Source: Ischnura elegans
Taxonomy: Eukaryota > Arthropoda > Insecta > Odonata > Coenagrionidae
Assembly: GCF_921293095.1 (NCBI RefSeq)
Contig: NC_060253.1
Location: forward strand, 76,979,992-77,043,991
Direction: 5' to 3'
Length of the DNA: 64,000 bases
In this document: positions 40,501-52,500 of the stretch, piece after piece
How the letters are laid out: each line of letters begins with the position of its first letter
Position numbering within the stretch: the first letter of the stretch is position 1
Position numbers and translations under genes: made by a program
Notes under the pieces: model-generated
Told to the model about the DNA's origin: nothing
The model's input: the letters and a program-made list of their open reading frames with translations, nothing else
The model's database searches: none

Positions 40501-43500
40501 CATCTTCATCTCCTTCATCATCATCTCCTTCATCGTCCTCTTCCTCCTCATTCTCTCCCCCTTCTCCTCCTCCCCCACCATCCCCACCTCCTCCCTCTTC
40601 CTCCGGACTCTGTGTGACGCAAACCCTAGCAGGCTCTTCTTCTTCCTCCTCTTCATCCTCTCTGTCGTCAGTTTCCCCATCATCACCACCACCTTCTTTC
40701 TTCTCTCCACCTGTTTGCCCGGCACCGTTGTTGTGGAGGGCAGTCTTTTGAGCATTATCGTCCTTGGACATTTGTTGTAGGAGTCCAACCCTAGTTGGGG
40801 ATGGTGAAGGTGAGGGAATCTCATGGATTGGGGAGAGAGGGGGATGTTCTCCGCCACCCATGCAGGAAGATGGTGGTTCGAGGAATATAGAGGGTCCTCT
40901 CGTCGATGATATGCCTTCCTTGTTGCTCATCATGGCATCGACGACTGTCACTTGGATTTTATTCCTGTTCGACTTCCTTGGAACAGCTGGAGAAGTCCCC
41001 GTAGTGGATGCTTGGAATGATGAAGAGGAGGTAGAGGAGGAGACTGATGAGGATTCATCGGAAGCAGGGCTTGAAGGGTGCTGAGCACACAACGAGTCTT
41101 GAGTTGGGGCTGGGGTTTCTGGCACTGGTTTTGGAGGAGGAGCTGCTTCACTGCCACTGCCAGAAGCAGATGAAGAACCCATCTCTGCTGAGACACGACT
41201 AAGAAGACGGGCAAAAGTCACCTAGATGAACGAAAAATGTTAATTTAATCAAGAGAATTTTTGAATTTGCACATATTTTAATGCTACACATATAATTATT
41301 AAAATCAGTGAATTAAATTATGCCTTTCATCCCAAAATGGGAGAGGACCAAACCATCACTTGATTACTTGTTCACAATAAAATAACCAGAGGAGATGCAC
41401 GTGAACAATATTTATCAACCGAGACTTCAGTAATTATTGTGTATTGCCAAGGGTGAAAAATTCCATGGACAAAAGCTGCACCACATAAATAAAATTATGC
41501 AATATCAAATCAAATGTTATATTGATTATTTGAAAATTAGGTTACTACTTCACCATGAATAGGATCTATCATTAACAAAATAGTCAATTTTTTTTAAGTG
41601 CATGGAAAGCATGAGACTAGGGATATATCTTAGCTACTGACTCATTTTAAAGGCTATAAATAATGAAATTGTCCGTTAAAGAAAGGTTATTATTTCCCCA
41701 AAAAATGCCCCAAATGAGCTCCAAATATCACACCTTCTCATCAAAGTATGAAAGAGCTATGCAATACCATACTCTCTAAATTCAAACTACCTCCAGAAAT
41801 CGTAAAAAAATGTTTATGCATACACTATATTGTATATTACTACATAATAATTTACAATTAGGATAAATACTGTGTGGGCTATCAAGCTATATATGTATGT
41901 TAAAAACCACATATTTCACAATCAAATTTATTCCCTAACTTAAAAGCAAAGCTTAATTTTTATGTGTTACTGCTCATATTCAGACCTTCTTATCAAGTCG
42001 GCTGGCAGTGGGAGGGACAGGTGGCATAAGAGGTGGTCCAGGAAGAGGCTCTTCCAAGACAATATCATCTCCAGAAGAAGCACCTCCAGCTCCCTCTCCC
42101 ATAAACTTTGTCTCCGACATGTTGGCAGAAGTGGACTGAGAATTCTGAGTACACTCCCCAAGTGACAGGGTTTCTGAGGGTGGCAGTGAAATAGATAGTC
42201 GCGCCACAGCAGTGATTGGGGGCTTTGGTGCTGATGACACCAAGCTTTGTAGAATTTTTTTCTTCTCAGCCTCTGCCATTATGGCAGCAGCGGCTGCAGC
42301 TGCTCCAGAAGGAGTAGCAGAATGTTTTCTGGTGGGACTTGAGTTGTTCCTCTTTTTCCGGCTGGAAGGTGAACCTGGAAGGAGAAACATTTGTAAGAAT
42401 TGGGAGAGAAAATGAGGAAGACCAAATAAGTTTAAGGTTGAATATCCTTTACATTTCATGCTTCCTTTATGAGTATACTTCTGCATCACATTTTGAGGAA
42501 AATATGTCTAATGTATATACTTGAGAATTTCATTGGATTGTTATCAGGAGCAAAATGTATACCAGATTTTTCATTTTTTATCTAGCAACTTCCTGGAACA
42601 ATCTTACCATTAGGCCATAGTGTCCCCATGAATACTTCTGCAAAATTATGAAATCCATGGAAATAATTATATTATTCAAGTATTAACTCAGATCAAAAAG
42701 ATTTTTTGATATCCCCTCTTATAATTGAGGTTACTCAACGATACGACAGGAGTTATAAACAATGGACACTCAAATTTATTGGTAAATATTTTCTTGCGCC
42801 TGTCTTTTTTGTAAGACACTAGACTAAAAAGGAAGTTTTCATATGTACTATGCTTAAAGAGACACAATGAACCACACATATATTATTTACAGAGAAGTCA
42901 GAAGGAAGACTTTTTAAAATCAGATTACAGGAAGAAATTTTGTGATTTTCAGAAACAGAACTCAAGAAAATGTGAGTACTTCTCTAAAACACATTTAAGT
43001 TTTTGAAAATCCTGACATGCATTGAGAGATCATATATAGTGTGCGTTCAATGACATCATCATTACCATCAGGATTTTTCTTTTTTATCATTCATGCTAGT
43101 TAATTTTATTTGTTTTTTTTTAGATCCATCCAAGTTTATCTAGCACTATAGATAATTCACTAGTAAAGCATCTAACTGCATCTTTCTGCAGGGACAGTAT
43201 ATACATGAAGAGTTTCAGTGACTGAGACATCCTATACCATAGTCAGTACCATTTATTAGTATGCCTACCTAAAATACTTAAGTTTATTTCACACCAATTC
43301 TACATCTAAAATCGACTGATCATTTGTACATTTTAATTTTTTTCTAGTTTACACACCAACTACCATGAATGATTACGATACTGCATAAGCTAGTACAAAT
43401 GAAGAGACAATCACAGTCAACTCAGCTGAAGACGGTGCAAATGCAACGTATATGTATATATAACCAAAGAACAGCGTGCAACCAGCCTTGAAGCCACTAA

Positions 43501-46500
43501 AGCTGGGACAGAGGTGAGATAGAGACAAGAGTAGAGAGAGTATATTCAGAGAGAGAGAGAGTACGGGGGAAGTCGGATGCGTGTCTGTTGTGGGAATGAA
43601 GGACAAAGCCTTACGTCTGGGTGGCAGCTTAAGCAAGTCATCCAGACTGAATGTTCTGGCTGCGGAGGAGGAGGAAGAGGATGGTTGGTGGGAACCACCA
43701 GACCCTAAAAGGTGGGATGAGGACGCTTGGCGGTATGGGATCATGGGAGCGTTGGGCTTTCGGTTCGGGACTGCGGGCGTGTTTGGGCCGGTAGGGGAAT
43801 GTGTTGGCTGGGGGCGTTGCGTCAGCGCCGATGTCCCGCTGCCTCCTGTCAGGCTCAGAAGAGATGGTTTTCGGATACCCAGGCGTCCAAAGAGGGACCG
43901 CGGCGGGTGGGGTGGCTGCTGTCCCCCGGGATGTGCTTGGTGGTGGTGGGATCCCTCTACCGCAATGCTGTACCCCTGCGCTCCCCCCAGGGACTGCAGG
44001 TTGTCCCTAGCGGAGGAAGATGCTGGTACTCCTGTGGGGAAAGACAAAAGGGGAACTCTGCTAGGGAGCCTGCTACAAAGACACGCACAGAGTTGGCTAG
44101 ATAGAATTCTACTTCATTCTAATATTAAAGAAGTCGATAGCAGAGATTAGAAGTTGATAGATCAGTTGTGAGTAGAACATATATGGACCTAAGCATAAAG
44201 ACTTTATAAATGGTGATACATATTTACAAGTACAGTAGAGCTTCATTATATTCGTTGCAATTAACCAATAGTGTATTGAATCATCCACGTATTAAGCCAG
44301 CCTCCCCAATTCCTCAACCATAACCCCTTTACAACCAGTTTTTTAATAGAATGGTGCAAAATATGCAGGAAAAGCATGGCACATCGTATAAGAGAGAGCT
44401 TCATAGATGATGACTGAATTTATCAGATCATCTGCTATGTTCAATTATCTTATCAGCCTGCCCCTTCCATAGGGATGGATAAATGAAGCTCTATTGTGTG
44501 GCACTCATGAGGTGACTTCCAGGATAGCTGTAGCAGGAACTGCTTTAAAATCTACAGGGCCTTAATTTCTACTTTTCTCAATAAAATATGATATAATGTG
44601 ATGTGTTGAGTTGTTTTTGAGGATATTAAAACTTATATTTTAAGGTCATGAGTGTCTGTAAAAATATGAATGAGTTTAGATTTTCAATGGAGGATGAAAT
44701 TATATGAAATATATATCCTCTTCTCCCAGCAGTGTGAGCGTTCCTTTTTGAAAAAAGGAGGGTAATCTTACATGCTGACATGCATACATATGATGTAAGT
44801 TAATTGCTATGAATTACAGATGGTTTTGTTTTAATTTAGTTATCTGCTGCATGTAATATGAATTAGCTACTTAATGATTTCTATGCACAAATATTCAGAA
44901 TACCTTCAAAAAAGCAGTCTATTGGTCCCATTAGTTATAGGCTTTTTAACATTACAAGATAATTTCTCTGCGGAAAACTAAATTCATAACTGAGACAAAA
45001 AATGTATCATATAAATTGTGAAATTATAAGCTGAAACAAACACTTATAGCACTGAGATCCAATGAGCACTAGTCAAAGTAACTGGTTTGGATTGATTGTA
45101 AGTGGGCCATAAATATGCCAGTATGTAAATGTTATATGTATGTATCTGAGAAAAGTAACCGCTTCCAGATCACTAGCATCGTATAGTAAAAACTAGCATA
45201 CAGAAAAAGGCCTTACATGTTAAGAACTGGCTAATATAAATAAGTAACTTAGCTGGTTGGATTACTACAGTATAAGGTATCATAGATGAAAGGTTATATC
45301 AAAATGATAGAACAGCCCAAGGCTGAATATGCATTCCAAATCACGTACATATTTTCAATTTCTTTGATTTGTTTCCTCCCTTCATTAGTCAGAAGAAATA
45401 AACATATGCATTATATTGTTGCTTCATGATAACAAAAACTAATTTGTATACACACAATGGCCAATCATGCTAGTGAAAGGTCTCAATGCCAATTAAAAAA
45501 CTCATTGTTTTTCACACCAACAAGAAGATTTTTGCAAAAAATTATGGTAGAAATAAGAAAAAATTATCATTGCCAAATTTTTTAATGCATAAAATTTTAG
45601 CCATGGAATTCAAAACAACTGATTTACTGCATATTTTATATCTATGTCAATTGCCTTCAAATTTAATATCAACAAAATTAGTGTGAGTACTTTTTTGCAA
45701 ACAGTTTTTAGCAGACAAATTCCATGAACTTGATTTAAACTATCAAAATATGTAATAGGAAATAGGTTATAATATGCAATGGGTACAAATTTGTTGCATA
45801 ACCATTTTCTTATATTTTTGTCAAGGAGCACCAGTGAAATTATTGTAAACAAATCATAGCTGAACGTTAATTCTTTCTTAAGTTTACACATTCCTACTGT
45901 TCAACCAGTCACTTTTCTTGATTTAACAATTGCATAAAACCTTTGGTATCATTATGAAATTGTCAGAGCTTATTAAGCAGGCCATTGTCAACAATAATCT
46001 ACATGTATCATATATTACAAAATTTAACTGTAGTTTGAGATCATATTATTTTTTCACTAAAAAATAGGCATATATGAGAAAGCCTCTTCTACACATCATG
46101 AATGTTTTAAGATTATAATGCAAATTTTAAAGGATAATTTTGGCTTGGGAAAAAGAAAAAATGAGACTGATTGAGACGGTGCATTGCTTCATCTTATTAT
46201 TCTTTAAATTATAGGAATAGCATGAAAGCATGAAAAAATCAAAAAGGTATATTTAATTATATATCCACTGACATGACTGAACAAAATTTAACTTTCAATC
46301 AATGGCTGCATAGAAAAAGTAATCATACCAGTAGCATTTGTAATTTTCATTTGTATCTCTTATCAAGGCATAATTTCCACACCAAGTATTTTTTTTGTTG
46401 ATTTTTTTAACAAAAGTCATATTTGGTCTGAGCTTACCATGGCGTGTCCTGTCAGCTTCTTCAGCAAGAAGCTTTTCAAGTTTTTCAGGAAAGTGCCGCT

Positions 46501-49500
46501 TTGCACACCAAATGAGTCCAATGATTCCAAGAACAACAGTAACAGTTATCAAACCTAACCAGAATGGCTCATGAAGCATTCTTTCCGATAGTGGCTTGTA
46601 TGGAATCCTCAGCATGCGCTTCTCACATCTTTGGCCTGGTGAAAAGACAGTATTGGCATTCAGAGAATTTTTAAAATGCAAGTAAATTCAGAAGCAATGA
46701 ACAATTGCTGATTGATTTTTTCATATAATTCAAAGAACATTGGTAGTAACATAGCACTCAATTAAAAACTAGGATTATCATGCCAGGAAAGGGTAAGGAT
46801 TTCATATAAATCAATGAAAATTGCAAAGAGAAAGTTTGGGCAGTTCTCCAGTATAGTGGCATTTCTACCTCTTACGGTAGTAATTGAACTCTTATCTCCT
46901 TTATGAAAACAAACTTAAAATAATAATTACCATAGCTGGATTTAGGGGGTGGCACATGCCCCCCCTAGATGCTTGTAAAATAGACAAGATTTTTAATATG
47001 GTTATCATTATGTTCATTTTACTTTGTGCATTATGGAGCCTCACTCATTTAATTTAATATTAATAACTCCCCTATCAAAATAAAGAATATTTTCTACAGA
47101 GATTGTTGTATTTTGTTTTTGATGTCTAATACAAGAAGACCGCTCAGACCCTTGTGCCCCCCCCCCCCCCCCAGAAAAAAATCCTGAGACCTACAAATGC
47201 CTTTTTGGGGGAAGGGTGTTCAAGGAGAATACACTGATGTAAGCTACTCCATAAGGCCAACATAGCTTACTTTATGTTTTCATAGTGCAGGAAACTGAGA
47301 ATCAAGGCAGGGGACTGAGATTTGAGGTACAGGACTTGGAGCAGAGGCAAGGGACTATGAATCGAGTCTGGGGGTTGAGGATTGAGGCAGTGTACTGAGA
47401 AATAGGCATAGGACCAAGAATAAAGGCAAGGACTTGAAAAAAGTTATAAAATAAAGAATATACCTATTTTTTTGTAAGGCTAGAAAATGTTGCGGTACAC
47501 ACACTGTTTTAACCCATTACATACACAACTTGTATGTTTTTAGATTTGAAAATTGGTCCATAAAATTTTTACTTTACTGGAGAATCACCCATTGCATTTG
47601 GTAAACAATGAAAATATTCACGAGACAATTTCTACCATAACATGAGTGAATAATGTTTTTTAGAAGGTATTCATCTTACAGCTAAAATTGATATTGGTAT
47701 TAAGATGGTAAGGCTTCACTCCTATCAAGTAGCTACAATTCATTTTAGATTACACCATGTACTCTTTTATGGTATATTTTCTATTCATTTAATATGTTTC
47801 ACCATCCTTAGAATCATCATGGATTTCGATTTGAAAATTCTTGATAATGCTTTCAGTTCCAAAAGTGCACTTGATGAATAATAAAAATAATGTAGAAGAG
47901 AACAAAGCACATTCTTTAACAAATAGAAGGAATTACCCTTAAAATTTTCACACATACCTTCCCACCATGCATGACAGCGGCATATAAAAGAATGAGGCCC
48001 TTTTTCCAAGCAGTCCCCTCTCCCTTCACATGGGTTATCAGCACAGGGCTTTGGTCTCTCATCGCATGTGATTCCTGTATAACCTGGAAAACAGTTGCAA
48101 GTGAATCCAGGCCCTCCTCTCTCTGCATCTTGACTCAGAACACAAAGTCCATACACGCATGGCTCTAGATCACAGACTGTGAGTGCACAGAAGAGCCCTG
48201 AAAGAAAAATGAAAGTTGGGTCAAAATTATGCGTAGTTTACAATGCACATGTTTAATTCACATTTATCTGTTTTCCTATTACAAAATATCTCATCCTGAT
48301 GATCAGTTTTGATGCTAATTTGAAGTTGCATAACAGATCACTGAAGATCAAGTGGATGAAAATAATGGCAACAGACCTCATAGATGTACATGGATACATT
48401 TAGGAAAAAATTGTTTACAAGAAGAAAAGTACTATATTAACATGGAAGTGTAAGGTAAAGGAAAATAGATGAGAGAACTGCATAAAAAAATCTCAGGTGA
48501 TGATGATTAACAATTGATAGGTAAGTAAACCCTATGTTATGGCCAATAAAATAATTGATGAAAGATTCCAAAAAAACTTCATAGAAATTTAGTATGATAA
48601 AAATTAATGATATATAATATAATGGACACCAAAGTGTACATTTAGCCTGATCAAAATTGATTTTAGGCCAGCCTAATATGTATATCCCCCTTCAAACTGA
48701 AGTTCTACCATGCATTACAATTTGGTAACAATATTAAATGTATGAATTCAATAAATAAAATAATTATTGGTTAATATCTTGCATTTTCATATTGGATCCT
48801 TGAAAGATGGCATGAGAAATATTTGTCAAATCATTAAGTCTAACTAATGCAAGGAAACCATAATTCATTAATTTTTTCATGCTCTTACAAAAGCAGGCTA
48901 ATATTAAAGAAAATATTCCTTTCTATTTCTTGCACCACAAGTTTAAGGTGATGTATCCATTACCAGTATAATATCCTTTGCATTGGCAAGTCCTTCTGCT
49001 ACGCATGCCTGGGCCCCCAATGCATTTTCCTCCGTGAAGGCATGGATTGGGATAGCATGATTCCACAACGGGTATTTTGCTCTCGGAATAACTTGATACG
49101 GCTAATCCCTTCTCATCCCGGTTCTCCTTTGTCCTTGCTACAAACTTAGAACTACTTAAGATCTTCATTTTGTAATTTGGATCTGGAAAATAAAAGTATC
49201 CTTGGTATTAAATTATTCTTTATTGAAAATAAACGAATGACAGTGAAGTCATGGGCATGTGTATTTTAATTACAAACGCTTAGGTTTTAATTCGGAATCA
49301 TGCTTTCTGTTAATGACTGATATTTTTGATGCGTGGTTAGTTACCCATACAACTTTCTGTCATCAGTATCTATGCAACCCACAATACGAATTATATCCTC
49401 AAGTATAGGCAACGTAATAATTAATCGTGAAGAGCTTGAGGTGATCTGTTTACCATTTCACTGCTCCATTCATATTTTGAGAAATCATTGTCTTACTGAA

Positions 49501-52500
49501 ATACAAGTTGAACTTTACCAAAGTGAACCCACTCATACTTTTATACATACTTTACATATCTGAATATTTATGCTAATTTTATGTAGGCATTTCAGCATTC
49601 AGATATTGAGCATTAATTGATAGTTAAATCCAGTAATTATTTTTCAGATATATTAGAGAGAAATCTGAATATTTCTGCTCAGTTTCAGCTTATAAACCTA
49701 CAGTTATTGATGAATATTTGATCACCTGATCTTAATGAGGAAAAACCTGAAAATTTATTTCTATGGATACAACCAGTTTAAAGAATAATTTTATCAAATA
49801 AAATGAAAAAATAAGGAATGCAGTCCTTCCACTCACCCTCTTCAACCTTCACCATGGCGTTCAGCCGCGGACTTTCCCCTTCCTCGCTGACCACGTACCT
49901 CTGCACCACCGAGATCGAGTTGAGATACGAAGTCAGTGATAGGACGGACCCCGGCGAGTGGCACAGCAGCCAAATAGACCCACCTCCACGACCCGAGTAC
50001 CTGTCCCGCACCTCGAGGTGCGGCGGACCACTGCACGACTCCGGGGACGGCGCGGCAGCCGCCTCGCCCCCGGGTGCAGGCGTGGATGTCGTGGAAGTTC
50101 CGTTGGGGGCGACGGTGGCGGGAAGGGGGGAGGCTTCGTCTCCGGAGGATGCCACGGCGACGTCCAGCAGTCGAATTCGCACCACGTGGCCGTGCGGGGC
50201 GAGGAGGCGCTGGACGAAGTGCATGCCGGGAGGGGGCTCGTCGGGGTAGTTCAGGTGCAGGAGGGGACCCCGCGTGTTGTTGCCCAGGATGATCACGTGC
50301 TCCTCAGAGGTACTGCTCTCCACTTTGAGGGCAAAGAAACAGGAAGTTTGAGGTAAACACTGGAAGGAACTCACTCGTTGTTTAGACCGGTAACCTCTAC
50401 TCACTTAACCACATTGCCCAGAATTTTTCTGCCGTCTTCATTTTTTTCTCACAATTATTTATTTTTCATGGTACGTATTCCGCTAAAATATATTCATATT
50501 CACATAACACTGTAGTTATATCATTGGGGTAGCCAGGAATTTCGTTCAGGGGTGGGGGTCCAAACCATAGGTGGAAAGTGTTTTAAAAACGGTACTAATT
50601 AGAAGGTTTTAAACTAATTTCATCACTTTTCATAACAAAAACTCAATTTTTCTAAGAAATCTTTTGTAAATTCATGATTTTTCAATATTTTGTTTTCTTT
50701 TATGAAGAAAATTAACTGTTATTTATACCATTTTTACGGGTAGCGGTCTTTTAAGTTAGACACGGGCTATGATGTTATCAATTAATATAAATGTATACGA
50801 TGAAATGTCTAAAAAATACAACTTGTCAAAATGACGAGTGATAGTCCTTCTAGTCATACGATCCCGGTCCTTCTAGTAATAAGGGGTAAGATATATTTAC
50901 AAAATACCCCGCAAGTCGCCTTATTGTCTGTGTGGAGGGGGTGTTAGGACACCAGCCTTTTGCATAACCAAAAAGAAGAAAATCGTCGTTTTGGTAGAGT
51001 GCACTGCCGCAGGGCGATTTTCGTTTGTGAGGCTTATTTTAAGTAGGAGAAAAAATATAAACATTTCCTCACATTAATAGTTTAGATTTTATTTACACGT
51101 AGCATGCGTAACTAAGATATTCATTTTCTTTTCTACACCTCGGAAATTGAAATATACCTTTTCAGGGGCGCAGCTAGGAATTAAAGCGGGGGGGGGGGGG
51201 GGTTTAGGTGCAACTAATACCGCAGTGCGTGGGGGTATGGAATACCCACCAGGATAAGTGGTTGGTGCTAGATTAATAAATTGCGGAATTTTAAGATAAA
51301 CGGTTCAAAACGGTAAGTTTTACGGCTTTCTAAGGGATATTTTATTAATCCTTACACTATTCTATCAGTAATATCAATCCAATTAAGTAAAATGGATTAA
51401 ACCTAAAAATTTCCCTGAGCTCTGGGGGAGGTTTTAACGCCCAAAAACCCCCCTCGCAGCCCCCCACTGTACCTTTTGGCCATTTAAAAAAATCAAAGAA
51501 TGGTTAAAATTTAATTTTAAAAAGCTATTTGTAATGCAAAGATGTCATTATCTCTGTAAAAAATACAATGAAATTCTCCAGTCAAATATTTTGCCCGTGA
51601 CGAGATAAAGAAGACGACCGTTTCGCCGTTCTCATAGTTTTATGCGTGTTCTTCGTCACTCTTTTGACCGTAGGAGCTATACGTTTACGTTTAAACTATG
51701 TTTATTGATTTATTGTTGTGGTTGAATAAACAATGAATAAAAAGATACATGACACGACCCTTTGGAGCTTCGGAAGGATTTTATACAAATGCTTTAAGTT
51801 AAGCGTTCTACCTTTTTTGCGCCAATAGTAGGTTTCATTTTTACTGCATCACTACCTAAGTGTAAAACTTTGTCGAAAAACAGTGTCCGCCATTTTTAAC
51901 TGCATGGTAAGAATTTATCGATGATATTCTTTAAGATTACGGAAAATTAAAGAAAAACTATGGCAACAGATTATGTGGTTTTTTATTCCGCAAGAATCCA
52001 GCTATAACTTCACCATCTACTTACTCTGGAAGGTTTTCAGAGAAAATTGAAGACGCGCGTTTGCATGGAAATTTGCTCACGTTTGACCCTCTGTATCTTA
52101 GTAACGTGTAAGACCGATGTCAAATGAAGTACACATATACTTGAGTTTCAATCATTTTTTATTATACCAGCGAAGTTTCAAGTTTATAACTCAAAAAGAG
52201 CCATTTTTGTAATTTTGTCCGGCTTTTTCCGATTTCCGCCCACTGTGCAATGGGATAAATCACCGGGAAAAAGAATCTGGCCCCTTCTGGCCATCAAACT
52301 TACCCGCTCTGAAGGTGGCCTTGAATCCTTTCCCCCGCGGCTTGTCTCCTGTCCAAAGGCGCACCATGAGCCGGTCCGCGGCGGACAGGAAGACGCCGTC
52401 ACCCAGGTGTCGGAGGGCCAGCGATCGGTGGGGCAGAGATGATGGAGTTGAGTCGGCGTCTGTGATGGTAGGGTCGTCGCGGAGGCGGGTGGGGGCGAAG

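Larger units (their letters stand above)
46636..47957. other. Receptor intron (1.3 kb) with a repeat and a short degenerate tandem
   Basis: Contains the family E-like repeat at about 46931-47199. It is followed by a degenerate tandem of roughly 25-bp units at about 47285-47430, built on AGG…GGACTGAGAATxGAGGCA. Confidence 0.5.
50323..52303. other. Receptor intron (2 kb) with two repeats
   Basis: Holds the family D repeat at 50525-50725 and the family B MITE at 51163-51469. The rest shows no gene. Confidence 0.5.

Noticed and set aside
39042-41084. Several plus-strand open frames and a second minus-strand frame (40857-40204)
   Set aside because: They overlap the large receptor exon in other frames. 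Their Pro/His/Leu- or Arg/Met-rich composition is what the repetitive coding strand gives when misread, and they have no splice or start context.
43581-44150. 189-codon plus-strand open frame
   Set aside because: Antisense shadow of the GC-rich receptor exon 44031-43615, with no recognisable motif.
49818-50356. Plus-strand open frames of 132-143 codons
   Set aside because: Antisense to the CUB-like receptor exon; high GC content makes stop codons rare in every frame.
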